DNA of 64,000 bases, taken from positions 2,232,001 to 2,296,000 of the forward strand of contig OW818681.1 of NCBI GenBank assembly GCA_942493075.1, in the 5' to 3' direction. A program made the position numbers and the translations under genes. Shown in pieces: positions 10,462-19,482 of this stretch (the stretch's first letter is position 1; each line of letters starts with the position of its first letter). Origin of the DNA: JBBQYD01 sp942493075 (GTDB lineage: Bacteria > Verrucomicrobiota > Verrucomicrobiia > Limisphaerales > UBA8199). Under the pieces are notes generated by a model, which made no database searches, was not told the origin of the DNA, and saw nothing but the letters and a program-made list of their open reading frames with translations.

Positions 10462-10815
10462 ATGAATGCCAAATTCTTAAAGCATGCAGACGGTACATGT
10501 CACGCTAGTTTGGATTCTCCTTACGCGGTGTTAGGATCGTTTCTGGAAGATGAGCTAGGTACCTCTGAACAGAAGTTGCCCTTTAGTTTTAAGTGCTACA
10601 TAGGGTGGCTGGAGCAGGCAATCGTGAAAAGCGATCCCTCCACCTACGGCGGGGATGTGCATAGTTTGCTCTACGAGAAAGGCTCGGTTGTAATCGACCA
10701 TAACTACGACATGCATCCTCCGGTCAAACTGGCATCAGAACAGTTGTTCCTAATACTTAAGGAGTGGGCGGACTTTGTTCGTTCGGGCGACAGCAGCCGG
10801 GAACTAAGCATTTGA
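10462..10815 (+). CDS. putative EndoU immunity protein
   Basis: 117 residues from the ATG at 10462, preceded by GAGGG; an in-frame TTG at 10450 directly at the toxin stop is the alternative. It begins MNAKFLKHADGTCHASLDSP, is acidic and has no signal peptide. The family is not recognised. Its position right behind the EndoU tip argues that it is the cognate inhibitor. Its 3' end overlaps the open frame leading into the next RHS cassette. Confidence 0.6.
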   Translation: MNAKFLKHADGTCHASLDSPYAVLGSFLEDELGTSEQKLPFSFKCYIGWLEQAIVKSDPSTYGGDVHSLLYEKGSVVIDHNYDMHPPVKLASEQLFLILKEWADFVRSGDSSRELSI

Positions 10816-10829
10816 GCGGTTGTGGTGAA

Positions 10830-12542
10830 GTGCTCTTCACGCCGCTGGCCACGTATGGTTATACAGTGGGAGCATCGGGGAACCGGTTAACAGCGGTTGA
10901 AGCGCTGCATGCATCGGCGCTGAACGCGCATCCTTCCACGATCAACCGGGTTTACACTTACGACAACCTGTACCGTCTCACGGGTGAATCACTCACCTTC
11001 AACTCGCAACCTTCAACTCTCGACTATGCTTACGATCCCGTGGGGAACCGGCTGTCGCGAACGGTGGCGGGCGCGCCGTTGCAGCCGCAATCCTTCGGTT
11101 TTGATGCCAATGACCGGCTGAACAGCGACAGTTACGACGCCAACGGCAACACGCTCTTTGGGCAAGGCTTCGGCCAAAGCCAGGCTGACCGGTATGATTC
11201 GGAGAACCGGCTGGTCCAACGAGTGGCGACGGCGTCCACACTCAGCTACACGTACGATGGTGATGGCAACCGGGTCAGCAAGACAGTCACGACGGCGACC
11301 AACACCGTCACAACCTATTATGTGGTTGATGACCTGAACCCGACAGGCTATTCGCAGGTGCTGGAAGAGCATGTTTCCTTCAACCTTCAACCAGCTACCC
11401 TCAACCTTGTTTACACCTACGGCCACACGCTGATCAGCCAGGATCGGCTGGAGGGAACGAACTGGCGGACATCGTTCTACGGGGTTGATGGACATAACAA
11501 CGTCCGGTATCTGACCGATATCGATGGGCGGGTGACCGACACCTACGATTACGATGCCTACGGGAACCTGATTTCCCGCACTGGCACGACCCCGAACAAC
11601 TATCTGTTTAGCGGCGAACAGTTCGACCCCGACCTCGGTCTTTACTACCTGCGAGCCCGGTATCACAACCCGGATACGGGCCGCTTTTGGACGCAGGATT
11701 CGTACGAAGGCTCTGGCTCTGATCCGTCCAGCCTGCACAAATACACCTACTGCGCCAACAACCCGGTCAACGCCTGGGATCCAAGTGGGAATTTCACAGT
11801 GGGAGAGCTTTCTCAATCCACACTTATCCGGTCCACCCTGAGTTTCTCACTTTGGGGAGCGGTTAGCGGAGGTACGGAGGCACTCCTGCGCGGCGCAGAT
11901 CCGGTGACGGGGGCTATAAGCGGAGCGTTGAGTGGCGCTGTTTGCGGCGCGGGATTTGGGTTGATTGGAGGGCCCGCCTGGCTGGCTAGCTTGCCTGCTG
12001 GGTATTGGACCACAGCACAGGGGTTGAAGGTCTTGGCAGTCTTGACCGGGTTAGGTGCTCACTCAGTGAATGAGGCCATCAAAGAAGGCGAATACGGAGT
12101 AGCGGCTTTCAGAGCCATCCTAACGGTAATGCCCTTGTTCCAGGCGATGAGAAGCTTCACCGCCCAGGAAGCGGCAGTCTATTATGATGCTTACTACGCC
12201 GCAGAGCGCGGGCCGGGAGCGCTCTCGCGCCTTCGATATCGCGAGGCTGAATACCATGGACTAGCTCGAAGGCCGGGAAAGAACCCAGCTCCGGTCAATG
12301 GTCAGGGCGCTCTTGATAGTTCAGTTGGCGTAAAAACCGGGGCAATTGAGGATGTGGAAGGAAATATAATTAAGCAGAGACGGATTGCACTCGATGACAA
12401 GGGCCAGTTTACCGTCTTTGACTATCAACGTGATGGGTTCTGGCATGGACACGTGAGAGCCTGGACTGAATTGCCAAATGATCTGAAGGCGGCTTTCATT
12501 AGGGCTGGACTTGCTACCACCAGTGGAAAACCAATACCTTGA
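10830..12542 (+). pseudogene. displaced RHS tip cassette, possible type-17 toxin
   Basis: From 10839 the sequence is nearly identical to 2356-3325 of the first RHS gene through the core to DPSGNF, then diverges completely. There is no ATG; a GTG at 10830 is in frame. After the core come Gly/Ala-rich hydrophobic segments, then a ~90-residue tip with NGQGALDSSV, RRIALDDKGQFTVFDYQ and FWHGHVRAW. From memory this resembles polymorphic-toxin type 17 domains, which I cannot verify here. At 11231 it lacks the TCAAC repeat present at 2748. It is a truncated copy, probably a donor for tip replacement rather than an expressed protein. Confidence 0.75.
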
Positions 12543-12549
12543 AAACACG

Positions 12550-12894
12550 ATGAAACCTGTCGCGAAGTGGAGATTGGCGATAGAACGTGATATCGCCAAC
12601 AATAATGTTCCAGGCATTATTGATGGCATCAGCGCTATAACGGAACATGGCGAAGATCCGGACTACGCGGAGAATCTGTGTCTCCAGCTGTCAGAGCACC
12701 GAAATGCTGACGTTCGAGCGACAGCGATTCTGGGGTTTGGGCATATTGCAAGGGTGCACGGAATACTGAAAGAACAAAAAATCAGGCAAGTGATCAACAA
12801 AGGAGCCAGATCTAGTCACGATCTAGAGCGTGTTCATTCCGAATCGGCACGTGCTGACATTGAGCACCTGTTGGGCTGGTCCTTCGACACGTGA
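12550..12894 (+). CDS. HEAT-like putative immunity protein
   Basis: 114 residues from the ATG at 12550, 7 bases behind the toxin stop; the longer frame from 12511 overlaps the toxin gene. It is all-helical by appearance, with HEAT-like helix pairs (NADVRATAILGFGHIARVHG and SESARADIEHLLGW). Small HEAT-like proteins occur as immunity partners of RHS tips. It is inferred to neutralise the preceding possible type-17 toxin. Confidence 0.6.
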   Translation: MKPVAKWRLAIERDIANNNVPGIIDGISAITEHGEDPDYAENLCLQLSEHRNADVRATAILGFGHIARVHGILKEQKIRQVINKGARSSHDLERVHSESARADIEHLLGWSFDT

Positions 12895-13240
12895 AATTCT
12901 TTCCGGGGGAGTTGTTGCTGTTACGAACTTTTCTCCTGTCGTAGTTTTGGCCTTTTTGTCGTCGTAGGGTTTTTCCAAGATAGCCGCGCTGACAGCCGCC
13001 TCAGCCCGGCTTCGGCGCGACAAGTGGTGTTTTGTAACCGAATAGCCATGGACTGGTCGGTACCTCAGGTATATCACACGAAGCCACGAGGGCACGAAGA
13101 AAACAAGCAAAGGCGAAACACCAGGGATGTAATCACGCCAAGACGCAAAGATGCAAAGGAAAGCCAGGGTAGGGCGGGCATCGGCCGAGCAAGAGCAAGT
13201 GTCAGTCCTAGGACTGACACCTGCATGACACCTGCCCGGG
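12895..13240. other. non-coding stretch with dispersed repeats
   Basis: I see no credible gene. Bases 12891-12918 (GTGAAATTCTTTCC onward) match 14041-14068. Bases 13134-13150 (cacgccaagacgcaaag) recur exactly at 13972-13988. A perfect 22-bp palindrome ends the stretch. These look like genome-wide repeats that accumulate at cassette junctions. Confidence 0.6.
13199..13220. repeat. perfect 22-bp palindrome
   Basis: Half-site GTGTCAGTCCT followed directly by its reverse complement. It lies just upstream of the truncated toxin remnant, at the left junction of the Imm7 cassette. It could be a repeat-family unit, a protein-binding site or a recombination scar. Confidence 0.75.
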
Positions 13241-13318
13241 CCTGGAGTGGTAGAGAAGCTCCACGAGTATTCCAAACGCTACGAGGTGCCGCTGACGATT
13301 GAAATCCTCAACCCGTAA
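13241..13318 (+). pseudogene. C-terminal remnant of an Imm7-associated toxin
   Basis: The reading frame ends at TAA 13316 and encodes VVEKLHEYSKRYEVPLTIEI plus three residues. It ends 6 bases before the Imm7 start, exactly where the toxin should end. Only about 25 residues survive; upstream is the palindrome and non-coding repeat DNA. The toxin family cannot be named from this piece. Confidence 0.45.
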
Positions 13319-13324
13319 ATACTT

Positions 13325-13735
13325 ATGATCGAATATCATGCTTGGGCAACTATTTGCCCGGATGCAGAACAACTGGAAAGAGGAGAGACTTCTGTTGAAC
13401 GAGTCGTTGGGGCAGTGCTTGACGCCGTTGCGGCGCGGAAAGACTATTTCGCAATTGTCGATGCCAAGGTGATCAATGGCCAAGGATTCCTTTGGGCTGC
13501 CGGCCAGGCAAACCACCGCGGTAGCGTGATTCAAGGATTATTGGATCTTTTTGAGGAAGTGGGGCGTCTTGCTCCTGACTCATATGGTCTCATTCACGTG
13601 CGGGATGACGAGGATTCACGAGGCTTTACAAATGAGTTTCGAGTTTGGCGATTGGCGCAAGGTCGCCTTGAGGAGTTCTCCGACGTGCTGTTGTCACCGT
13701 GTATCCCCGTGATAGAACGTCCCATGACTCGCTGA
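13325..13735 (+). CDS. Imm7-family immunity protein
   Basis: A 136-residue protein beginning MIEYHAWATICPD with a central NHRGSVIQGLLDLFEEVG, SYGLIHVRDDED, NEFRVWRLAQG and LLSPCIPVIE. This is the typical layout of Imm7 immunity proteins of polymorphic toxin systems. The length is normal. The cognate toxin has been reduced to its last codons, so the gene is an orphan that could still protect against an Imm7-type attack by neighbours. Confidence 0.8.
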   Translation: MIEYHAWATICPDAEQLERGETSVERVVGAVLDAVAARKDYFAIVDAKVINGQGFLWAAGQANHRGSVIQGLLDLFEEVGRLAPDSYGLIHVRDDEDSRGFTNEFRVWRLAQGRLEEFSDVLLSPCIPVIERPMTR

Positions 13736-13761
13736 GCACACCAGTTCGATTCTGGCCAAGG

Positions 13762-13971
13762 CCCCTTGGCGGGGAGACTTGGTCCGCTTACGACGACAAT
13801 GGCAATTTACTGGAGAGCGTAGATGAGCTTGGCCGCACGAATCGGTTTACCTATGACTCGGAGGATAACCGGCTCACAGCCGCCGATCCACTCGGCAATA
13901 CCACCTACTTCAGCTATGGCCCACGGGGCAGGGTCCTGAGTGTTACCGGCCCTCTGGGGCATAGCATCACA
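13762..13971 (+). pseudogene. internal RHS-repeat fragment
   Basis: About 210 bp closely match 522-730 of the first RHS gene (GGETWSAYDDNGNLLESVDE, TNRFTYDSEDNRLTAADPLG). The fragment stops exactly where the repeat cacgccaagacgcaaag begins. It carries no start and no tip and cannot encode a functional protein. Confidence 0.85.
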
Positions 13972-14462
13972 CACGCCAAGACGCAAAGGAGAGTGGTCGG
14001 TTTGCTTCTGTTCCTTAGGTCTTTTCTTGGCTACTTTGTTGTGAAAATTCTTTCCGAGGGGAGTTGTTCCTTCGTTCCCTTGGCCCGCCTTCTGTTCGCA
14101 GTGTCCTGTTGTTTGTGTCCGTCCTGCTCACTTGCTTCACCATGGATCGAGGTTCTGGCACCCCTCATCGGGGTGCTGATTCCATCCGAATCTGACCGGA
14201 GGTCTTCGCTTTGCTCCGACGCTCCGGCTACCATCTGACAACCCTCCAGGTTGCGGTGATGCCGATTACGGTCGGCCATTCTGATTGCTCATTGTGCTTC
14301 TATTTCGTTAAGGGGCAGATCTGGCTCCGCGTTCTTCGGGTGACGGGTCAGACCGGAGAAACGCCCCATAAATGTGCTTGACCGCGCACGTTGTTCCTTC
14401 GACGCTTACGCCATGCCGTGGAAGCTTTGAGTCGAGTACCTCGGTGCGATTTATCATGAATC
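13972..14462. other. non-coding repeat-rich stretch
   Basis: No gene seen. It contains a second copy of the 17-bp repeat (13972-13988), the second GTGAAAATTCTTTCC repeat (14041-14068), a ~53-bp repeat (14201-14253) and the 17-mer cagatctggctccgcgt (14316-14332), which also lies at 5190-5206 just before the first HINT cassette. Confidence 0.6.
14201..14253. repeat. ~53-bp dispersed repeat, copy 1
   Basis: Starts GGTCTTCGCTTTGCTCCGAC and ends in CCAGGTTGC. It aligns with 14886-14939 at roughly 80% identity and has no coding potential. Confidence 0.65.
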
Positions 14463-14861
14463 ATGAGACGCGCAAAATTCTCAAGAATACAGTTCAGAAA
14501 TATTCAGAGAGAGGCTACAAAGGCTGCAAAACTGAAGGGGCTTGAAGTGTGTGGTTTGATACTTGCGAACGGGTTGTTCTTTGAACTGGTTTTGACGCGG
14601 AACAAGTCAAAGCGCGGCGGGGGCTTTGCTTTCTACTACAAGGATGTACGAGCCATTCAAGCAATGGCCCGGATGTGTGACCACGAAATTGTGGGCACAT
14701 TCCACTCTCATCCTGTCGGACTTGCTACACCGGGCCCTTCGGATATATCCAATGCGTTGAACGATTCACTACTGCTTATTTTTGATGTAGTGGGGAAATG
14801 CGCTCAACTCTGGCATGTGAAAGAGAAAAGCGTTAAGCAATTGCCGTTTTCACTGATCTGA
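14463..14861 (+). CDS. JAB/MPN-domain metalloprotease
   Basis: A 132-residue single-domain protein. EVCGLIL supplies the N-terminal Glu, and GTFHSHPVGLATPGPSDIS supplies the H-x-H, the conserved Ser and the Asp of the JAMM zinc site. JAMM proteases cleave isopeptide or peptide bonds next to ubiquitin-like or other substrates. Free-standing prokaryotic JAB proteins have been reported beside polymorphic toxins, where they may release tips or act in immunity. Here it sits at the end of the RHS cassette array with no ubiquitin-like gene nearby. A role in toxin processing is inference. Confidence 0.8.
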   Translation: MRRAKFSRIQFRNIQREATKAAKLKGLEVCGLILANGLFFELVLTRNKSKRGGGFAFYYKDVRAIQAMARMCDHEIVGTFHSHPVGLATPGPSDISNALNDSLLLIFDVVGKCAQLWHVKEKSVKQLPFSLI

Positions 14862-15069
14862 AACTACCTCTGAGGGAATTATTTAGGTCTTCGCTTCGCT
14901 CCGACGCTCCGGATACTTTTTGGCAACCCTTCTGGTTGCTTATGAGGGCTACTTCCTTCAAGGCTTCTGGTGCGGCTCAACCTTTGCATCTCCGCGTCGT
15001 GGCGTGAGAATCGAGGCTGTCTCGCTGTGTCTGTCTCTGCGTGAATCTGCGTAATCTGTGGATGATTCT
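14862..15069. other. non-coding gap with second copy of ~53-bp repeat
   Basis: Bases 14886-14939 repeat the 14201-14253 unit. The segment before 15069 (tctgcgtaatctgtggat) looks like another genome-wide repeat. It separates the toxin locus from the convergent efflux operon; no clear terminator is visible. Confidence 0.5.
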
Positions 15070-18000
15070 CTAGAATGCTCTGGTTTGGCGTTTTCGCGCA
15101 GTCAGGGTATAGAGCCCGGGCAGCACCAGGAGGGTGAGGATTGTGTTGGTCACGATTCCTCCGATTACCACCGTTGCCAGGGGGCGTTGAACCTCTCCTC
15201 CCACACCCACATTAACAGCCATCGGCACAAAGCCCATCGCTGCCACTAGAGCCGTCATCAAAACAGGCCGCAAGCGCTCAAGGCATCCCTGTCTTACGGA
15301 GGTCTCCAGCGCCAACCCCTGTTCAACCCGCTGTTTGATGAAGCTGACCAGGACCAAGCCGTTCAAAATGGCCACTCCGCTCAGCGCGATGAAACCCACG
15401 GCGGCGCTTACGGTGAATGGCAGGCCGCGCATCCACAATGCCAGGATACCTCCAACCGCTCCCAGCGGGATGCCAGTAGCGACGATCAAAACTTCGCGGA
15501 TCGATTTGAGACTGAAATAGAGCAGAGCAAGGATCAGACCGAGAGCCAACGGCACCACGAACCGAAGCTTAGCGTTGGCTCGTTCCATGTTCTCAAACTG
15601 GCCCCCCCAGGCGATGGTGTAGCCTTCAGGCAGCTTGACTTCCCCAGCGATGCGCTTCTGAGCTTCAGTGACGAATCCAGCAACGTCCCGGCCCTGAACA
15701 TTGCACTGGACCGTGATCCGTCGCCGACCCCATTCACGGTTGATCGTTGAGGGGCCTTCTGTCTCTGAAATGTTAGCCAGTTGGTTGAGGGGCAGGACAG
15801 ATCCATTTGCCACTGGAACCAAGGTGGCGCCGAGGGCTTCAGGGTCCGAACGCTGCCGATCTGGCAGACGAACCACCAAGGGGAACCGCCGTTGTCCCTC
15901 GCGGACTTCTCCCACTTTGCGGGTGCCTACAGCTTCCACCATGTTCAGCAATGTGCGGGAAGGGACGCCGTAACGGGCGGCTGCCTCAGGATTGATCCTC
16001 ACTTGCAGGATCGGTTGGCCGGTGAGTTGTTCGCCAGTGATTTCTCCCACGCCGCGTATTCCTCCCAAAACGTTTTGAACCTGGTCGGAAAGGACCCGGA
16101 GCTGTTCAAGATCATCCCCATAGATTTTGATGCCGATATCCGACCGAATACCGGCGATCAGCTCGTTGAGCCGCATTTCAATCGGCTGGCTGAAGGCAAC
16201 CGTCATGCCAGGGACACGTGCGAAGATCTCTCGCATTCGTTCTACCAGTTCCGCCTGCGTTTTGGCCTTCTTCCATCGCTCGCGCGGGTAGAGCGCGAGG
16301 AAGAAATCGGAGAGTTCGACGCCCATAGGATCAGTGGCCACTTCCGCACTGCCCAAGCGCGTCCAGATGCTCTGGATTTCGTCAGGAAACTCCTCCAGTA
16401 AGACCTGCTCAAGCCGCTCGTTGTAGGTAACCGCTTCTTCGACCGAAATGCCTGCAAGCCGTACGCTGGTGCCGACGATGGCGCCTTCGCCCAGTCGGGG
16501 GAGAAACTCTCCGCCCATGCGAAGTCCGATGACGCTTGCGAGCACTATAAGGGCCATAGCTATGGCCAGAGTGCCCGCGCGAAAACGGAGCGCCAAATCC
16601 AACAGAGGTGTGTAAAGGCGCTGGGCTGTGTGTACCAGCCAAGGCTCCTTAGTGGATACCTTGCGAGTTAAAAGCAGCCTGGTCAGAACAGGAGTAACGC
16701 ACAAAGCGGCAAGCAGCGACCCGGCCAGCGCAAATACCATGGTTAATGCCATTGGCTTGAAGAGTTTTCCCTCCACTCCCTCCAGGGCAAGGATGGGAAG
16801 GAACACGATCAGGATGATACCTGTCCCATAGGCAGCAGGGCGGCCGACCTCCAGAGTAGCCTGCTGAAGCACTTCATCTTTTTCGTTTTCATTAAGCGGT
16901 CGTCCCAGTTCGCGGGTTCTCTGGGCCAGGCGTCTTAGCGCGTTTTCAGCGATGACAACCGAACCATCGACGATGAGCCCGAAATCAATCGCACCCAGGC
17001 TGAGCAAACTCGCAGTGATGCCTGCTTGAAGCATGAGACTGCCGGCGAACAGCATGGAAATGGGAATAGCGGCCGCAACCACAAGGCCAGCGCGCAGGCT
17101 TCCAAGAAAAGCAAACAGCACCGCGATGACGAGCAGAGCGCCAGCCAGCAGGTTGTGTTTGACCGTCGCGATGACGTTGTCAACCAGTTCAGTCCGGTCA
17201 TACAGCACCTCCACCCGCACGTCGGGTGGCAAGCTGCGTTGCACCTCGGCAAGCTTTTGCTTCAAGGCGTGCGTCACAATCGCGCTGTTCTCGCCCATCA
17301 ACATGAACCCCAGGCCCAGGACGATTTCTCCCTTGCCACCGGAAGTGACCGCCCCCCGGCGAATCTCGTGGTCCACACGGACCTCAGCAACATCCCCAAC
17401 CCGGACCGGACTGCCTGCATGTGAGTCGATCACAATGCTCGCGATTTGCTGAAGATTCGTGGTGAGCCCCAGCCCATGGACGAGCAGGGCCTCCCCCTGG
17501 CGGACTACCTGGCCTCCGCCGACATTCTGATTGCTGGCTTCGAGAGCCTCGATGAGTTGCTCCAGCGTGAGTCCGAATTTCACCAGCTTCTGAGGGTCTG
17601 TAACGACATGGAACTGTTTTTCATAACCGCCCCAGGAGTTGATTTCAGCAACTCCGGGAACCTGGCGCAGTTGCGGTTTGATCAACCAGTCCTGCAACTC
17701 ACGCAGTTCAGTCAAGGTGCGCTGAGTGTTGGTTGATCGGACCGCGTAATGAAACACCTCTCCCAACCCTGTGGAAATTGGCCCAAGTTCAGGCCGGGGC
17801 ACGCCCGCAGGGAGTTCAGCGCTTTGCAGGCGCTCCGTGACCAGTTGCCGTGCGAGATAGATGCTTGTGTGATCGTCAAAGGTCGCAATGACCTGAGACA
17901 GCCCGAACTTGGAGACGGACCGGATATTTTCCAACCCGGGAAGGCCACCGAGGGCGAGTTCAATGGGGATGGTAACCTGTGCCTCGGCTTCCTCCGCATT

Positions 18001-18168
18001 GAGCGCCGGGAGCGTAGTATTGATCTGCACCTGCACCGGCGTTGTGTCCGGAAACGCATCGATGGGCAGTTCTTTGATTGCGCGAGCACCGGCAACGGCC
18101 AGGGCGGCAGTGATAACCAGCACCAGGAGCCGGTTTTTTAGGGAGTTCGTAATGAGCCAGTGAAGCAT
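15070..18168 (-). CDS. czcA: CzcA-type heavy-metal RND efflux pump
   Basis: A 1032-residue inner-membrane RND transporter that drives proton-coupled export of metal through a CzcCBA complex. Start: ATG at 18168, 5 bases after the adaptor stop; a TTG further upstream overlaps that gene. N-terminal membrane helix, LPIDAFPDTTPVQVQINT, and in TM4 GAIDFGLIVDGSVVIAEN. The DFG...D...E signature is that of the HME1 (Zn/Co/Cd/Ni) class rather than the copper/silver CusA class. The length is normal and the reading frame intact. It is the last gene of a four-gene operon. Confidence 0.9.
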   Translation of the reverse strand: MLHWLITNSLKNRLLVLVITAALAVAGARAIKELPIDAFPDTTPVQVQINTTLPALNAEEAEAQVTIPIELALGGLPGLENIRSVSKFGLSQVIATFDDHTSIYLARQLVTERLQSAELPAGVPRPELGPISTGLGEVFHYAVRSTNTQRTLTELRELQDWLIKPQLRQVPGVAEINSWGGYEKQFHVVTDPQKLVKFGLTLEQLIEALEASNQNVGGGQVVRQGEALLVHGLGLTTNLQQIASIVIDSHAGSPVRVGDVAEVRVDHEIRRGAVTSGGKGEIVLGLGFMLMGENSAIVTHALKQKLAEVQRSLPPDVRVEVLYDRTELVDNVIATVKHNLLAGALLVIAVLFAFLGSLRAGLVVAAAIPISMLFAGSLMLQAGITASLLSLGAIDFGLIVDGSVVIAENALRRLAQRTRELGRPLNENEKDEVLQQATLEVGRPAAYGTGIILIVFLPILALEGVEGKLFKPMALTMVFALAGSLLAALCVTPVLTRLLLTRKVSTKEPWLVHTAQRLYTPLLDLALRFRAGTLAIAMALIVLASVIGLRMGGEFLPRLGEGAIVGTSVRLAGISVEEAVTYNERLEQVLLEEFPDEIQSIWTRLGSAEVATDPMGVELSDFFLALYPRERWKKAKTQAELVERMREIFARVPGMTVAFSQPIEMRLNELIAGIRSDIGIKIYGDDLEQLRVLSDQVQNVLGGIRGVGEITGEQLTGQPILQVRINPEAAARYGVPSRTLLNMVEAVGTRKVGEVREGQRRFPLVVRLPDRQRSDPEALGATLVPVANGSVLPLNQLANISETEGPSTINREWGRRRITVQCNVQGRDVAGFVTEAQKRIAGEVKLPEGYTIAWGGQFENMERANAKLRFVVPLALGLILALLYFSLKSIREVLIVATGIPLGAVGGILALWMRGLPFTVSAAVGFIALSGVAILNGLVLVSFIKQRVEQGLALETSVRQGCLERLRPVLMTALVAAMGFVPMAVNVGVGGEVQRPLATVVIGGIVTNTILTLLVLPGLYTLTARKRQTRAF

Positions 18169-18173
18169 AGGTC

Positions 18174-19469
18174 TTAATCGTCTGCGCAACCGGCGCCAAG
18201 ACGTGAAATGAGGAATGCTGACTTAAGAGCGAACGTGTTGCTGATGGCGACGACATCATCCGCTTTGAGACCATCGATGATCTCCGCCAATCCGTCGTGT
18301 CGCGCTCCTGCGCGAACGGCGCGCGCCGCAAATAGATCTTCTTCGAGCCGCACGAAGACGTAGTCGCGCGTGCCGATCCGCTGCAGGGCGCTATTGGGAA
18401 CCAGCAAAGCCTGGCTGGTTGAACGTGTCAGGATGCGGGCTTGTGCGAACATCCTGGCCTTGAGCAAACGGTTTGGGTTTGAGAGTTCAACTCGGGCCCG
18501 GGCCATGCGGGTGCGTTCATCAACGGATGCAGAGATCCATGTAAGCTTTCCCGTAAAACGCTCGTTCGGAAGGCTGGCCACCAGTAACTCCACCTCCTGC
18601 CCGGTGCGGACATGAGCGAGTTGCGCTTCGGGAATATTCAGCATGGCCCACATGGAACTGAGGTCGGCGACACTGAAAAGTGAAGTGCCTGGCTCCACAA
18701 GCGCCCCACGGACTGCTGCTCGTTCGATGATCTCGCCGTCGAAGGGTGCCCGCACGTTCATGAGCACCTGTTCACGAGGAGTGGTCGCCAGTTCCTCAAT
18801 CTGGGTCTCCGCAAACCCCAGGAGACGTAGCTGCTGGCAAGCCGCCTGGTGCTCTGCCTCTGCCTGTTGCAGATCCTTTTCCGACGTAACGCGCTGCGCT
18901 CTGAGCCGCTGCTCGCGTTCCAGGGTTTGATGGCTCAGAACCGCCTTTGCAACGCCCTCAGCAATCGAGGCGGACCAAATCCGGGCAATGGTTTGGTTTT
19001 CCTTCACGAGCGCGCCCAGGTCAGCATTGACCTCCTGCACAATACCGCCGACCGGTGCTGCGATGTGAGCGAAACGGTCCTGGTTGAAGGTGATCTCAGC
19101 GTAACATTCCACGCCTTCGGCAATCGCGCCCTTTGATGGAGACGCGGTTTTGAGCCCGGCGAGCTTCGCTGAATCTGCTGCAGGCAATCGGATTTTCGCC
19201 GATTCCCCCGGAGCGAGTTTTTCCGCGAGTTCAGGATTGCAGATGCCGCAGTCGGCCTCTGCAACACCATGTTCGGCGCATTGTGCTTCCGCCTCATGCT
19301 CACCAGAGGAAGCTGTTTCCGCTTTATTCTGAGCATGCCCGGCATGTCCGTGATCGTGTCCAGCATGGGGATCGACTGGCTCGCTGTGCTCGGCTGAACA
19401 GCCGCTGAGCCATAGCGTCAGGGCGGCCATGCAACCCAGAGCCAGGAGTTGAGATATTCCGTGTTTCAT
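18174..19469 (-). CDS. czcB: CzcB-type periplasmic adaptor lipoprotein
   Basis: A 431-residue membrane-fusion protein. The N-terminus has a lipoprotein signal with lipobox LSGC, followed by a His-rich segment (HAGHDHGHAGH) and a Cys pair region (CAEHGVAEADCGIC), which are likely metal-capturing. Barrel-sandwich/lipoyl halves flank a coiled hairpin (about residues 140-230), then come beta-barrel and membrane-proximal domains. It links the RND pump to the outer-membrane channel. Gene spacing to both neighbours is under 15 bases. Confidence 0.9.
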   Translation of the reverse strand: MKHGISQLLALGCMAALTLWLSGCSAEHSEPVDPHAGHDHGHAGHAQNKAETASSGEHEAEAQCAEHGVAEADCGICNPELAEKLAPGESAKIRLPAADSAKLAGLKTASPSKGAIAEGVECYAEITFNQDRFAHIAAPVGGIVQEVNADLGALVKENQTIARIWSASIAEGVAKAVLSHQTLEREQRLRAQRVTSEKDLQQAEAEHQAACQQLRLLGFAETQIEELATTPREQVLMNVRAPFDGEIIERAAVRGALVEPGTSLFSVADLSSMWAMLNIPEAQLAHVRTGQEVELLVASLPNERFTGKLTWISASVDERTRMARARVELSNPNRLLKARMFAQARILTRSTSQALLVPNSALQRIGTRDYVFVRLEEDLFAARAVRAGARHDGLAEIIDGLKADDVVAISNTFALKSAFLISRLGAGCADD

Positions 19470-19482
19470 AAAATTTTTAAGA

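Noticed and set aside
11013..11816. 267-codon - strand frame, and similar ones at 458-1132 and 2765-3346
   Set aside because: They mirror the RHS repeats and have repetitive compositions without recognisable domains.
13024..13302. 92-codon + strand frame
   Set aside because: Its sequence is a translation of dispersed repeats and the palindrome; no start signal or domain.
15070..18168. CusA (copper/silver) identity for the RND pump
   Set aside because: TM4 has the DFG..D..E signature of the divalent-metal CzcA class, not the CusA pattern.
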